A stretch of DNA of 64,000 nucleotides from Chryseobacterium sp. OSA05B (GCF_019970065.1 NZ_JAHXYH010000001.1:1426001-1490000); one strand, 5' to 3'. Shown: positions 1 to 10,554, counted from the first letter of the stretch. Notes: generated by a model not told the origin, from the letters alone. A program made the numbers and translations.

Positions 1-230
1 GCAGTTACACCCGTATTGGATATATAAATAGCTCTGGGTGGATTTCCTGCTGCAGTCCCGTACAACCATTTATTAGTTTGGGTTCCATTTACAAAAGTAA
101 AATTACCATTATTGGTTGTAAAACTCTCGTTATATGGAAAAGGTGAGGTTGTTGGAATACATGCACTTGTTATAAAACCAATAAGGACAAGGAGTAATAA
201 CCTTGGTAAAAAAGAGTAATTTCTAGTCAT
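1..230 (-). CDS. Secreted protein, N-terminal fragment (choice-of-anchor J-like)
   Basis: The frame opens at an ATG at 230 and runs off the left edge, so only the first 76 residues are visible. They begin with basic residues and a hydrophobic stretch (LLLLVLIGFITSAC), a signal peptide, possibly of lipoprotein type given the Cys. The next part (YNESFTTNNGNFTFVN, NKWLYGTAAGNPPRAIYIS) resembles the start of choice-of-anchor J / MAM-like domains in secreted flavobacterial proteins. A T9SS C-terminal domain would fit but lies outside the window. Function is unknown. Confidence 0.6.
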   Translation of the reverse strand, partial: MTRNYSFLPRLLLLVLIGFITSACIPTTSPFPYNESFTTNNGNFTFVNGTQTNKWLYGTAAGNPPRAIYISNTGVT

Positions 231-596
231 AGCTTTTTCTATATAAGTTGTGAATTATCCAATTCATTTTTTGATCTGTGGATGTGTACAAACGATTTGC
301 TTATCCATTAATCATCAAATATTCTATAAAATATACTAATCCCTAACTATACATATGTATTATTAAACATTAATAGGATTGTAAAACAACAGACTTTTCC
401 AAATTCACAATAGAATTGCAATAATCTTATTATTTTAATATATAATTTAGCAAATATAAATAAAATACAATGAAAAAGTAACTATTAAATAACAAAAATA
501 GATAAATAATGAGAATGTAATCAAAAATAACAATATGTATAAAAAAACTCACCATTTGTAAATTATAGCATAAAAAAAACATCCAAAATGCACCAT
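231..596. other. AT-rich intergenic stretch, no gene seen
   Basis: This stretch separates the truncated secreted gene from the terminator of the next gene. It is extremely AT-rich and holds no open frame with coding character. A minus-strand match to TAnnTTTG (CAAATATA on the plus strand, 451-458) could be the -7 box of the gene ending at the left edge, but it lies about 220 bases from that start and no -33 TTG stands at the right distance. Confidence 0.4.
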
Positions 597-620
597 AAAA
601 AAAGCCCTCATTCTGAGGGC
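597..620 (-). terminator. Rho-independent terminator
   Basis: A perfect 7-bp stem (GCCCTCA/TGAGGGC, 604-620) with a 3-nt loop is followed on the minus strand by a run of T. It lies just after the stop codon of the 643-5619 metalloprotease gene. The same stem sequence ends the neighbouring gene at 5837-5854. Confidence 0.85.
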
Positions 621-642
621 TTCTATGTTTGAAATTTAATTA

Positions 643-3600
643 TTATTCTTTGATGAATTTCTTTTGTACGGATTTACCATTGTCTTCAATATCTATCACA
701 TAAACTCCGTTGATCAGCTTGCTTACATTGATCTGGTTGTTCAATAGAATACCTTCACCAATGATCTGTGCTGCTGCATTGTAGATCTTATATTTCGCTT
801 TTTTGCTGATATTCTTCACATACAATACTGAGCTTACCGGATTAGGATAAATCATGATATCCGTCTGGTTCACTGGATTCGCTACTGCAGGTTTAGAGAT
901 TCTTACAGAGTAATCTTCTACTTCCCCATTCGCAAATCTCATACAGTTCACCGGAACTCCATCTCTCATTAAAGCAATTCTCATCACTACATATTTATAG
1001 GTTGTCATGCTTACAAAGGCATCAGCTGGTACGCTGAATGTTCCCGTAACAGGACTTGTCGTATTTGGAGGTGATGTGAATACCCTTTCATCAATATCGA
1101 AATATCCGTTTCTGTTGAAATCGATCCAAACCGCGATTCCTTCATCGTGATTCGTTCCGTTCCATTTTTTCTCAATCGTGATCTGGTTTCCTGTAGATCC
1201 CTGAACCATTTCTATAAATGTGGCAGGTACTCCAGTGTAATCCGTATAGTTTGAAGGTCCTGAAGCGTTTTCCATTTTAGGTCTTCCATTCGGCGTTACC
1301 GTCACTTTTGCGATGTGTTCATTCACTGAATTTTGAGAAGACATCTGACAATAGATCACAGTAGGTGTTGTGAAATAATACGGAGGAGTGTAAGTTCCCG
1401 GAGTTCCGTTACAGATATTCACCACCTGCATTTCGTATTTGGTATCTTCCAGCAATCCTGTTATCGTATGAGCGTTAGTCGCTACCGGAATATTGGTCCA
1501 GCTCGGAATTCCTACTTTTCTGTATCTCAGGATGTAGGTAGCTCCCGGGAATCCATCCCATATCACTTCAGCCGTTGTAGGCGTAAGCTGGTTAATTGTT
1601 AATCCCGGAGGAGGCAATTCACATGTTCTCAGTGTAGTAAATACTACAGGATTTGAATATGGATTCGGTGTGCTTTCTCCCGTACACTGATTGGCTACCT
1701 GTACTTCATATTTCGTATACGGATCTAAATTATTTAATGAATATGTATTGTTAGGAGGGGCTGGCAGATTAACAAGAGTCCATGCTGTCGCACCGACTTT
1801 TCTCCATCTCATCACATAGGTGGAACCTGTCACCAATGGCGTCCATGTAACCAACGCAGAGTTAGTCGTGATATTGGTCACTGAAACACCAGGAGGCGTA
1901 GGATCACATTTTGTAGTAAATGCTCTGATCGGTGTAAAATTACCTGTTGAAGTTCCACAGTTTGCAGCGATCTGTACTTCATAGGTTGTAAATGGAACCA
2001 GATTGGTCAACGTATAAGGAACAGTAGTAACATATACTGATGTCCATGCTGTAGTTCCTAATATTCTGTACTGAAGCAGATAACTAAGGTTATTCGTTGC
2101 AGCTGTCCAGTTAATCACCGCTGAATTATGAGTTACTGCTGTAAACGTAGGGTTGGTTGGTGTATCTGTACTACATGGTTTTAGCTTTACTACGTAGTCT
2201 TCCACTTCTCCGTTGACTGCATTCTGACACATTACCGGAGCACTTGAACGTTTCAATACGACTCTCATTGTTGTGGTCAGCGGTCCGTTATAAGCTCCGG
2301 TAGGAACTCCGAAATTAGCTGTCACAGGAGTTGTCGTACTTGATGCTGAGTTCAGGATCTGCTCTGATGTTTCAAAAACACCGTTTCTGTTAAAGTCGAT
2401 CCAGGCACTCACTGCATCACTGGCGGTCGCCCCTGTCCATCCTTTTGCTACAGAGATTTTATTACCAGCAGAACCTATTTCTAAGGTGATCAGGGTAGCC
2501 GGTGTAGTATAGTTCGTGTAATTATTTTGTACAGAAGTATTATTCATTACTGCAAGTGCAGGGTTGATGGAGGTAACAGTTACATTTGAAATGTGGTCGT
2601 TCGTTCCGGTGCCTGTCATAGGGCAATACGTAATAGGCGGCGTTGTGAATTGTGTAGAAGGTGAGAAAGCACCTTGTGTACCATTACATTTTGTCGCCAC
2701 CTGTACTTCATATTGAGTCTGTTCTGTTAAGTTCGGGATTGTATAAGTATTTCCCGGAGCCGGTACAGGATCTACGGTAGTCCAAACAGTAGTTCCCACT
2801 TTTCTGTATCGCAATACATACGTTGCACCGGTTGCTGCCAGCCATGAAACATCAGCTGTAGTAGGAGTAAGATTGGTTATGGTAATATTGGATGGCGAAG
2901 CTGTAGTACAACCAGGCTGATCTATTAGTTTTACGGCATAATCCTCTACTTCACCATTGGTAAAGTTACCACATGCTGCAGGGTTAGTGGAATCTCTGAG
3001 AACAACGCGCATACGGGTCGTAAGGGGTCCTAAATAAGCTGCTGCAGGTACTGTAAATGTTGCAGTGACCGGAGTCGTTGTATTATTCGCGGCGTTTAAA
3101 ACTCTTTCAATGGTTTCAAAAGTACCGTTCTTATTAAAATCTATCCATACACTTACCGCTTTGCTTGATAACGCAGCCGGCCATGATTTGGAAATTGAAA
3201 CACTGTTATTGGCTGATCCGCGAACCAGTGTTATCAGTTTTGTAATATCGGATGAATAATCTGTATAGTTAGCTGCTGCTGAATTATTACTCATCGTATA
3301 TGAATTCGTAGCACCAACTGTGACATTGGAAATATATCCATTATCCGTATTGGTAGAGGCCGCAGCACAGTACAGGGTTACAAAAATTGAAACCGGTGAA
3401 AAAGCTCCCTGTGTTCCTGCGCAGACATTAGCGATCTGGAATTCATAATGGGTTCCTGCTGTAAGGGCGGAAAGAGTTACTGTATTAATGGTAGGCGCAG
3501 GAGTAACTGTTGTCCAGGCTGTAGTTCCTGCAACACGGTACTGGAAAACATAGGTTGCATTAAATGATGCATTCCAGGTCACTGTTGCCTGAGTCTGTGT

Positions 3601-5619
3601 AATCGCTGAAACTACAATTCCTCCCGGTGGCGCGGTTGTACAGATAGGAAGCGTTTCAATAGTCGCAGTTCCGATCGCATAGAATACATTATTGATGGCG
3701 CTCACCCTGATTTTAGCAGTACCTCCCACTGTTAAAGGAAAAGTAGTAAAATCCAATGCCTGAGTTCCGTCATTCGGTGTTGATGCGGCTACAACATTCC
3801 ATGTAACTCCGTTATCTGTTGTAAAGTCTATTTTTACATTGGGAGCATTGTAAGGTGCTGTATTGGTATTCACAACATCCCAGGTAACAGTCGTAGGTCC
3901 GTTGTTATATATTACTGTTGGGTTTACTTTAAACGGACCGTTGTTACCTACAATAATAGTCTGTGTTGCTGATTGGGTCTGCTGCTGATTGGCAGCGGGA
4001 TTGTTATCTCTTACAGTAACGGTAAACTTGGTAGTTCTTGCTACTGTAGATACAGCTTCCCAAAGGTTATTAGCATTGTTTAAAACGCCTGCAAGCACTG
4101 AAGAAAATCTCGGAAAATAACGGGTAGGGCTTGCTGTTGGAGCTACAGATCTGAAAGACGGACCATTCGGCGTATCTCCTAAGTTGGCATTATTAATCAC
4201 TACATTCGCAATATCTACCTCCTCCCAGTTAAAAGTCATCGGATCATTCTCCGCATCTGTAGCAGAGGCTGTCAGGACAAATGCTGTTCCTTTTGGAATA
4301 TTATAGGTAGGAAGCGCTGCGATTACCGGGGGTGTATTGGTAATCACTGTTTCTATATCACATGTTTTACTGATCAGATTCGCCTGAATAGCTGTAATAT
4401 TCGTCACATTAAAGTATGGATCTGAATGTGGCTGCACATCGGTAGTGGGTCCGGTAATTCCTGCATAGCCCATAATACTTGAGCCTGAACCAGGTTCTAC
4501 ACTGGTAGCAGATCCCAACTGGGGAGGATCATAAGAGAAACTATGTACACCACCAAGCTGATGTCCTATTTCGTGAGCGACATAGTCAATGTCAAAATTA
4601 TCTCCTACCGGAGGTCCACCTCCTGGAGATGTCCATCCTGAACCTTTATCATTAGCTGTAGGGATCAAGTTATCCCGGCATATACATCCGACACATCCTG
4701 CGTTTCCACCAGCTCCTGGAGGAGAAAAAAGATGTCCTATATCATAGTTTGCATTCCCTACTGCAGCTGTAATAACGTTCTGCACCTGAGAGTTCCAGCC
4801 CACAATACCGTTGGCTGTTCCTCCTTCAGTTGCTGAATAAGGATCTGTGGCAGCGTTGGTATAAATTAAACTAGGATAATTCTGTAAATTCAGATGGAGT
4901 GCAAAATCTTTTTCATAAACTCCATTGATTCTTGTAAGAGTGGCATTCATCGCGGCCAGTGCTCCGGCTACGGTACCTCCATGGTATTGTGTATATTCTC
5001 CACATACCGAAAGGGCAAGCCTTAAAGTTCTGTACTTCTTATCTGAATTTTTTGCAAAGTCGGCAGGCTGATTAAAAAAAGCTTTTCCCTGCTGGCGAAG
5101 CTCATCGATATCATGTCTCGCTCCTGCACTTTCTTCAGAGGAACATACAAAACCTTTTTTGTCTTTTCCTGTTTTGTGATGAACTCTGTAGATTGTCTTT
5201 GCCGAATTGGCAGGTTCTATAAATTCATAATTTCCATCCTGAATGATCATAGATTGAAAATCATTAGGTGCCAAACTGAACCTCAAATATCTGGAGGGAT
5301 CATCTATCCCTACTCCAACATAAGAGCCCAGCTGATACTGATCTGCGAGTTCTTTTACTACAACCGGAAAGCTGTAGACTGCAAATTTTTCAATCTTCCC
5401 ATTCATGGTCGGGAGAGATATGATTACTGGCTTTGCATTTTTACCAGTTTCCTCTGCTTTGGCAAGCTGCAATTTCAGCTGTGAGATATCCAAAGAGAAA
5501 TAGCTGTCTGATTTTGAGCTATCATTAGCTCCTTTTCCATGATATACTGCAGGTGCCCATTGTGCATGGATCATTGCAAACAAACAAAGGAAAAAGAAAA
5601 AAATAGAAATTTTCTTCAT
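643..5619 (-). CDS. Secreted reprolysin-like zinc metalloprotease with FN3/GEVED array and T9SS signal
   Basis: A 1658-residue secreted protein. I start it at the ATG at 5619, where a clean signal peptide begins (MKKISIFFFFLCLFAMIHAQ); the frame extends 21 codons further upstream into non-signal sequence. The catalytic domain carries HEIGHQLGGVH (His349, Glu350, His353, His359) and a Met-turn (SIMGYAG), the metzincin pattern of M12B-like peptidases. After it come about five fibronectin type III modules, each opening with a Cys and Pro-rich segment, and three GEVED modules (NGEVEDY). The last ~75 residues (IYPNPVSSVLYV to KKFIKE) are a T9SS type A sorting domain. The likely role is extracellular or cell-surface proteolysis. 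The front half resembles the 10850-13780 gene and the back half the 5878-10554 gene. An FN3-rich adhesin role is also possible. Confidence 0.9.
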   Translation of the reverse strand: MKKISIFFFFLCLFAMIHAQWAPAVYHGKGANDSSKSDSYFSLDISQLKLQLAKAEETGKNAKPVIISLPTMNGKIEKFAVYSFPVVVKELADQYQLGSYVGVGIDDPSRYLRFSLAPNDFQSMIIQDGNYEFIEPANSAKTIYRVHHKTGKDKKGFVCSSEESAGARHDIDELRQQGKAFFNQPADFAKNSDKKYRTLRLALSVCGEYTQYHGGTVAGALAAMNATLTRINGVYEKDFALHLNLQNYPSLIYTNAATDPYSATEGGTANGIVGWNSQVQNVITAAVGNANYDIGHLFSPPGAGGNAGCVGCICRDNLIPTANDKGSGWTSPGGGPPVGDNFDIDYVAHEIGHQLGGVHSFSYDPPQLGSATSVEPGSGSSIMGYAGITGPTTDVQPHSDPYFNVTNITAIQANLISKTCDIETVITNTPPVIAALPTYNIPKGTAFVLTASATDAENDPMTFNWEEVDIANVVINNANLGDTPNGPSFRSVAPTASPTRYFPRFSSVLAGVLNNANNLWEAVSTVARTTKFTVTVRDNNPAANQQQTQSATQTIIVGNNGPFKVNPTVIYNNGPTTVTWDVVNTNTAPYNAPNVKIDFTTDNGVTWNVVAASTPNDGTQALDFTTFPLTVGGTAKIRVSAINNVFYAIGTATIETLPICTTAPPGGIVVSAITQTQATVTWNASFNATYVFQYRVAGTTAWTTVTPAPTINTVTLSALTAGTHYEFQIANVCAGTQGAFSPVSIFVTLYCAAASTNTDNGYISNVTVGATNSYTMSNNSAAANYTDYSSDITKLITLVRGSANNSVSISKSWPAALSSKAVSVWIDFNKNGTFETIERVLNAANNTTTPVTATFTVPAAAYLGPLTTRMRVVLRDSTNPAACGNFTNGEVEDYAVKLIDQPGCTTASPSNITITNLTPTTADVSWLAATGATYVLRYRKVGTTVWTTVDPVPAPGNTYTIPNLTEQTQYEVQVATKCNGTQGAFSPSTQFTTPPITYCPMTGTGTNDHISNVTVTSINPALAVMNNTSVQNNYTNYTTPATLITLEIGSAGNKISVAKGWTGATASDAVSAWIDFNRNGVFETSEQILNSASSTTTPVTANFGVPTGAYNGPLTTTMRVVLKRSSAPVMCQNAVNGEVEDYVVKLKPCSTDTPTNPTFTAVTHNSAVINWTAATNNLSYLLQYRILGTTAWTSVYVTTVPYTLTNLVPFTTYEVQIAANCGTSTGNFTPIRAFTTKCDPTPPGVSVTNITTNSALVTWTPLVTGSTYVMRWRKVGATAWTLVNLPAPPNNTYSLNNLDPYTKYEVQVANQCTGESTPNPYSNPVVFTTLRTCELPPPGLTINQLTPTTAEVIWDGFPGATYILRYRKVGIPSWTNIPVATNAHTITGLLEDTKYEMQVVNICNGTPGTYTPPYYFTTPTVIYCQMSSQNSVNEHIAKVTVTPNGRPKMENASGPSNYTDYTGVPATFIEMVQGSTGNQITIEKKWNGTNHDEGIAVWIDFNRNGYFDIDERVFTSPPNTTSPVTGTFSVPADAFVSMTTYKYVVMRIALMRDGVPVNCMRFANGEVEDYSVRISKPAVANPVNQTDIMIYPNPVSSVLYVKNISKKAKYKIYNAAAQIIGEGILLNNQINVSKLINGVYVIDIEDNGKSVQKKFIKE

Positions 5620-5648
5620 AACTTTTTCAATATTTTGTAATAATCTCA

Positions 5649-5656
5649 CAAATCTA
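5649..5656 (-). promoter_or_regulatory. Possible -7 box (TAGATTTG)
   Basis: Read on the minus strand this is TAGATTTG, matching the Bacteroidetes TAnnTTTG element, 30 bases before the chosen start of the metalloprotease at 5619. The spacing supports that start. No -33 TTG is present; the expected place is a run of A/T. Confidence 0.45.
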
Positions 5657-5825
5657 GTGTATTTTTTAATAAAAAAAAACACATTTCATCAATTCATTGA
5701 CAAATGAATAATAAAATATAAAAAGGTTTAAAAAAATAACTATAAAAATCTAATTATAAGTAAAAATTTCAACTATTATTGAATTATTAATTAAAAAATT
5801 TTAATCCGATTCGATGAAACCATAT

Positions 5826-5854
5826 AAAAATAAAAAGCCCTCATTTCTGAGGGC
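5826..5854 (-). terminator. Rho-independent terminator
   Basis: A perfect 7-bp stem (GCCCTCA/TGAGGGC) with a TTTC loop is followed on the minus strand by TTTTTATTTTT. It ends the 5878-10554 gene and uses the same stem as the terminator at 604-620. Confidence 0.85.
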
Positions 5855-5877
5855 TTCCTATAGTTGAAATTTAAATA

Positions 5878-8800
5878 TTATTCTTTGATAAATTTCTTTT
5901 GAACGGTAACACCGTTGTCTTCGATATCGATAACATAAATTCCGTTAATCAGTTTGCTTACATTGATTTGGTTATTTAGTAAGATACCGTCACCGATAAT
6001 CTGTCCTGCAGAATTGTAGATCTTATATTTCGCTTTTTTGCTGATATTCTTCACATACAATACTGAACTTACCGGGTTAGGGTAAATCAGGATTTCAGTC
6101 TGGTTCACAGAGTTTGGTATTCCCGGTTTAGCGATTCTTACTGAGTAATCCTCTACTTCACCGTTGGCAAAATTCGCACAGTTCACCGGAACTCCGTCTC
6201 TCATCATCGCCACTCTCATTACAACATACTTATAGTTGGTCATACTGATATAGGCATCTACCGGTACACTGAATGTTCCTGTAACCGGACTTGTTGTGTT
6301 CGGAGGTGATGTGAATACTCTTTCATCAAGATCGAAATATCCGTTTCTGTTGAAATCAATCCAAACAGCGATTCCTTCATCATGATTCGTTCCGTTCCAT
6401 TTTTTCTCAATCGTGATCTGATTTCCTGTAGATCCCTGAACCAATTCTATGAACGTTGCAGGTACTCCTGTGTAGTTCGTATAGTTTGAAGGTCCGGAAG
6501 CATTTTCCATTTTAGGTCTTCCGTTCGGTACTACTGTAACCTTAGCGATATGCTCGTTCACAGAATTTTGTGCACCCATCTGGCAATAAATTACTGTAGG
6601 TGTAGTGAAATAGTATGGAGGTGTAGGTGTACCCGGCGTACCGTTACAAATATTCATCACCTGCATTTCATATTTTGTTTCTTCCAATAATCCTGTAATG
6701 GTATAAGTATTCGTGATAAGAGAAACATTCGTCCAGCTAGGAATACCTACTTTTCTATATCTCAGTACATATGTTGCACCAGGGAAACCTTCCCATGTTA
6801 CTTCAGCTGATGTAGGAGTAAGCTGTAAAATTGTTAATCCCGGAGGAGGAAGCTCACATGTTCTTTCCGTAGTAAATACTTTCGGATTTGAGTACGGGTT
6901 AAGAGTTGTTTCTCCAACGCACTTGTTAGCCACTCTTACTTCATATTTTGTATACGGGTCTAAACCTGTTAACAAATGAGTATTGGTAGGAGGAGCAATG
7001 TTTGGCACCTGAGTCCATGTAGGTGCTCCTACTTTTCTCCACTCCAGAGTATACGTAGAGCTCGCTGCAAGCGGTGCCCATGTAATCAATGCAGAGTTGG
7101 TGGTAATATTACTTACCGTAACATTCGGAGGCGTAGGATCGCATCTTGTCACAAATGGTTTGATGGCAGTAAATGTACCTATAACATCTCCACAAACTGC
7201 AGCAACCTGAACTTCATAATTGGTAGCAGGCGTTAAACCTGTTATCACCAATGGAATGTTGTTTAGCAATGCTGAAGCATATATTTCCGTCCAGGCTCCC
7301 GGAGGAGGTCCCTGAAGTCTGTATCTTACCAGATAAGTAGTCGTGTTCGCAACTCCTGAAAGGGTAAGCGTTGCAGAGTTATGTGTTGCCGTGATTCCCG
7401 GTTGGTTCGGTGTACCGTTAGCACATGGTCTGATTCTTACTGCGTAATCTTCAACTTCTCCATTCACAGGATCCACACATAATACCGGAGCACTTGTACG
7501 TTTAAGCACAACTCTCATAGTCGTCGTAAGTGGACCTGTATAAGCTGTTGCAGGAACTGCGAAGCTAAGATTCGTTACAGGAGTTGCAGTATTCGCTGCC
7601 GAGTTCAGAATCTGTTCTGATGTTTCAAAAACTCCGTTTCTGTTGTAGTCAATCCAGGCTGAAACTGCTACATTGCTCGTTGCCCCTGTCCATCCTTTTG
7701 ATACTGAGATCTTGTTGTTTGCAGAACCTGCATCAAGAGTGATCAGTGTCTGAGGGGTTATGTAGCTTGTATAGTTAGTCTGTACCGTTGTATTATTCAT
7801 CACTGGTACGCCAGGGTTAGAAGAAGTAACCGTTACATTTGAAATGTGGTCGTTAGTTCCTGTACCAGTCATAGGGCAGTATGAAAGTGGTGGTGTCGTA
7901 AATTGTACCGCAGTAGAGTATGCTCCTGTAGAACCTCCACATGTCGTAGAAATCTGAACATCATACTTAGTCTGCTCTGTCAGGTTCGGAATGGTATAAG
8001 TATTCACGCCAGGTGCCAAAACAACCGGTGGAATGGTATAGGTACCAGCTGTAGCCAATTTCCATCTGATGGTATATGTAGCATTGGCAGCACCGAACCA
8101 ATATACTGTAGCTGTAGTTGCTGTAAGGTTGGTTACCGTAATGTTTGTAGGTGGCGCAGTAGTACAAGGCGGCTGATCAATAAGTTTTACCGCATAATCT
8201 TCTACTTCACCCCATGTGAAATTTCCACAGGCAGCAGCAGCAGCACTTTCTCTCAATGCTACACGCATACGGGTCGTAAGGTTTCCAGTGTAAACACCGC
8301 CAGCAGTACCAGGAACAGCAAAAGTAGCTGTAACCGGACTTGTTGTGTTGCTCGGTGAACTCAATACCTGCTCACTCGCTTCAAAAACTCCGTTTCTGTT
8401 AAAGTCAATCCAAACACCTGTTCCGAAAGACCATTGAGTTCCAGGCCATGTTTTATTAACAGTCACTGTATTATTTCCAAGACCTCTTACCAAAGTAACC
8501 AGTCTTGCCGGATCTGTACTGTAATCTGTATAGTTACTGAAACCAGAATCACTGTTCATTGGTATTGCAGAATTCGGAGTTACGGCAACTTTGCTGATAA
8601 AGCCGTCAATGGTAGTACTTGTAGAAGCAGAAGTACAATATGTAATAGCCGGAGTGGTGAAAGGAGTCGCTGTAGAGAATGGTCCCTGGGTTCCTCCACA
8701 AACCGTAGCGATCTGGAATTCATATTGAGTCTGTTCTGTAAGGTTTGTTATAGTGTAAGTACTTGAAAGTGGCGTCGTAATATTTACCGTTGTCCATGCT

Positions 8801-10554
8801 CCTCCAGGCAGCGATCTGTACTGAAGCACATAAGTGGCTCCCGTTGAAGGCAACCAGTTTACCTGAGCCGTAGTCGGAGTAAGGTTTGAAACGGTAATAT
8901 TTCCCGGAGGCGCTGTAGTACAAGGCTGTAAAGCGATAACATTTAATGTAAAGTCTACATAATTACCGGAAGTCGCCTGTCCGCACGGAGTAAGTGTTCC
9001 GGACCAAGATGTTGCCGTTCTTACTCTATAATTACCAGGGGCTTGTGCCGCAGGAATATTGATAAGTGCGGTTCCATTTGTAGCATACGTAGTCGTAGCC
9101 AAAACAGTTTCACCCGGATCATTAAAGTTCATATTATTATTCCAGTCAATCCATACATAATAATAATATGTACTTGTTCCTGTATTCAGATTCATCGTTA
9201 CCGTGTTGCTCGGCAACGCTGAAATTACTGAAGCTGTATTATTAACATACGCTGCATAAGCAGTCGCAGTATAATTTAAATTCGTAATAGCTCCTGTGGT
9301 ATTAACCGTTTTCAGGAAATATGTAGTTGAAGTACCACCTGTAGGTGTACAATATCCTGTAAGAACAGTCATAGGTCCTGTCCATGTACTTTGATCTGTT
9401 GCAGTACATCTCGATCTCACCCATACATAATACGTAGTATTGGCTACCAGTGGAGAAAGTGTTGCAGTGGTTCCTGTCACTGTTTGTGAAGGTACTGTTG
9501 CAGTCGTTGGAGCTGTAGGGGATGTACTGTAGTACACTTCATATCCTCCCGCAGGCGGAATTGAAGGAGCTGTCCAGCTGATATTGGCACTTGTAGGTAC
9601 AACCGCTCCAACCGTTAATGCCGTAGGGGCCATACATGAAGGAGGCGTAGTTACAGTTAGCTGTCCTACCCATGTACTCTGGTCAGTCGCACTACATCTT
9701 GACCTTATCCAAATATAGTATGTTGTATTAGGTACCAATGGGGAAAGGGTCACTCCTGTTCCTGTAGTAACCGTTTGTGAAGGTACGGTGGCAGCCGTCG
9801 GGGCTGTAGCCGTTGTACTGTAATATACATCATATCCTCCTGCTGGTACAGAAGAAGGTGCAGTCCAGCTGATTGCTGCTGTCGTAGCCGTCGTTGCTCC
9901 TGAAGTTAATCCTATAGGAGGTAAACAAGAAGGTGCCGGGCCAAAAGTCAATCGAATATTTGGTCTGTTGCCATCAATTGTCCCGTTAGTTGTAGGTGGC
10001 GTGTTGTCACCTTCAATATATTGGTGCTTTGATGCATTACTGGAATACGTAAAGGCATTTCCGTTTAATGTTCCGGTTCCGGTTCCTCCGTAGTTGGTTT
10101 CCACCAATACAACAAGGTTTTCCACCCCATTATAATAATAAGGGTTTGTAAGCGTCACTGTATTCCATCCTGTAGGTATACTGGCGATATTTCCGTCGTA
10201 TACCAGAGTAGCTCCCGCAGTGGAAGTAGCCCAGTTTTGTGAAGGAAGAGTAGTCGTAGCAGCAGGAACGGTTTTCAAATAAATCTTAACCGGAGTAGTG
10301 ATAGTCGTTGCTACTGTAGCGTTCCATCCCACCGACAGAACACTTCCGCCTGCAGGAAGGTTTATTTCAGCTGCAGTATAAAGTGAAGCATCTCTCTGGT
10401 GCCCGTAATAGGGAGCCAAAGGATATCTCTGAGTACTGGTTCCTGTACCAATAGTGATTGTTTGTGCCTGTGACAACAGTCCGAAGACCATACACAGTAA
10501 TGTGATGAGCACCCTAAAGGGCCTGCTCACTTTACAGAGTAAAAATCCACTCAT
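5878..10554 (-). CDS. Giant secreted FN3/GEVED repeat protein with T9SS signal
   Basis: A 1558-residue secreted protein without an evident catalytic site. A signal peptide ends near LLSQAQ (~residue 31). The next ~180 residues (ITIGTGTSTQRYPLAPYYG onwards) form a beta-rich N-terminal domain often found in front of FN3 repeats in flavobacterial surface proteins. About seven FN3 modules follow, interleaved with one GEVED-like module ending SGNYVDF and three classic GEVEDY modules. The C-terminal ~75 residues are a T9SS type A sorting domain. Its last ~900 residues are very close to those of the 643-5619 metalloprotease, and some DNA tracts are identical, which indicates recent duplication or gene conversion. 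The likely role is a surface adhesin or matrix protein; substrate unknown. Confidence 0.85.
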   Translation of the reverse strand: MSGFLLCKVSRPFRVLITLLCMVFGLLSQAQTITIGTGTSTQRYPLAPYYGHQRDASLYTAAEINLPAGGSVLSVGWNATVATTITTPVKIYLKTVPAATTTLPSQNWATSTAGATLVYDGNIASIPTGWNTVTLTNPYYYNGVENLVVLVETNYGGTGTGTLNGNAFTYSSNASKHQYIEGDNTPPTTNGTIDGNRPNIRLTFGPAPSCLPPIGLTSGATTATTAAISWTAPSSVPAGGYDVYYSTTATAPTAATVPSQTVTTGTGVTLSPLVPNTTYYIWIRSRCSATDQSTWVGQLTVTTPPSCMAPTALTVGAVVPTSANISWTAPSIPPAGGYEVYYSTSPTAPTTATVPSQTVTGTTATLSPLVANTTYYVWVRSRCTATDQSTWTGPMTVLTGYCTPTGGTSTTYFLKTVNTTGAITNLNYTATAYAAYVNNTASVISALPSNTVTMNLNTGTSTYYYYVWIDWNNNMNFNDPGETVLATTTYATNGTALINIPAAQAPGNYRVRTATSWSGTLTPCGQATSGNYVDFTLNVIALQPCTTAPPGNITVSNLTPTTAQVNWLPSTGATYVLQYRSLPGGAWTTVNITTPLSSTYTITNLTEQTQYEFQIATVCGGTQGPFSTATPFTTPAITYCTSASTSTTIDGFISKVAVTPNSAIPMNSDSGFSNYTDYSTDPARLVTLVRGLGNNTVTVNKTWPGTQWSFGTGVWIDFNRNGVFEASEQVLSSPSNTTSPVTATFAVPGTAGGVYTGNLTTRMRVALRESAAAAACGNFTWGEVEDYAVKLIDQPPCTTAPPTNITVTNLTATTATVYWFGAANATYTIRWKLATAGTYTIPPVVLAPGVNTYTIPNLTEQTKYDVQISTTCGGSTGAYSTAVQFTTPPLSYCPMTGTGTNDHISNVTVTSSNPGVPVMNNTTVQTNYTSYITPQTLITLDAGSANNKISVSKGWTGATSNVAVSAWIDYNRNGVFETSEQILNSAANTATPVTNLSFAVPATAYTGPLTTTMRVVLKRTSAPVLCVDPVNGEVEDYAVRIRPCANGTPNQPGITATHNSATLTLSGVANTTTYLVRYRLQGPPPGAWTEIYASALLNNIPLVITGLTPATNYEVQVAAVCGDVIGTFTAIKPFVTRCDPTPPNVTVSNITTNSALITWAPLAASSTYTLEWRKVGAPTWTQVPNIAPPTNTHLLTGLDPYTKYEVRVANKCVGETTLNPYSNPKVFTTERTCELPPPGLTILQLTPTSAEVTWEGFPGATYVLRYRKVGIPSWTNVSLITNTYTITGLLEETKYEMQVMNICNGTPGTPTPPYYFTTPTVIYCQMGAQNSVNEHIAKVTVVPNGRPKMENASGPSNYTNYTGVPATFIELVQGSTGNQITIEKKWNGTNHDEGIAVWIDFNRNGYFDLDERVFTSPPNTTSPVTGTFSVPVDAYISMTNYKYVVMRVAMMRDGVPVNCANFANGEVEDYSVRIAKPGIPNSVNQTEILIYPNPVSSVLYVKNISKKAKYKIYNSAGQIIGDGILLNNQINVSKLINGIYVIDIEDNGVTVQKKFIKE

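Noticed and set aside
7903..8358. Long plus-strand open frame (151 codons) and similar ones at 5113, 6713, 6976, 8434
   Set aside because: They lie antisense to the FN3/GEVED genes, are rich in Cys, Ser and Arg, and repeat with the modules of the real genes. They arise from codon bias of Thr/Ala-rich repeats.
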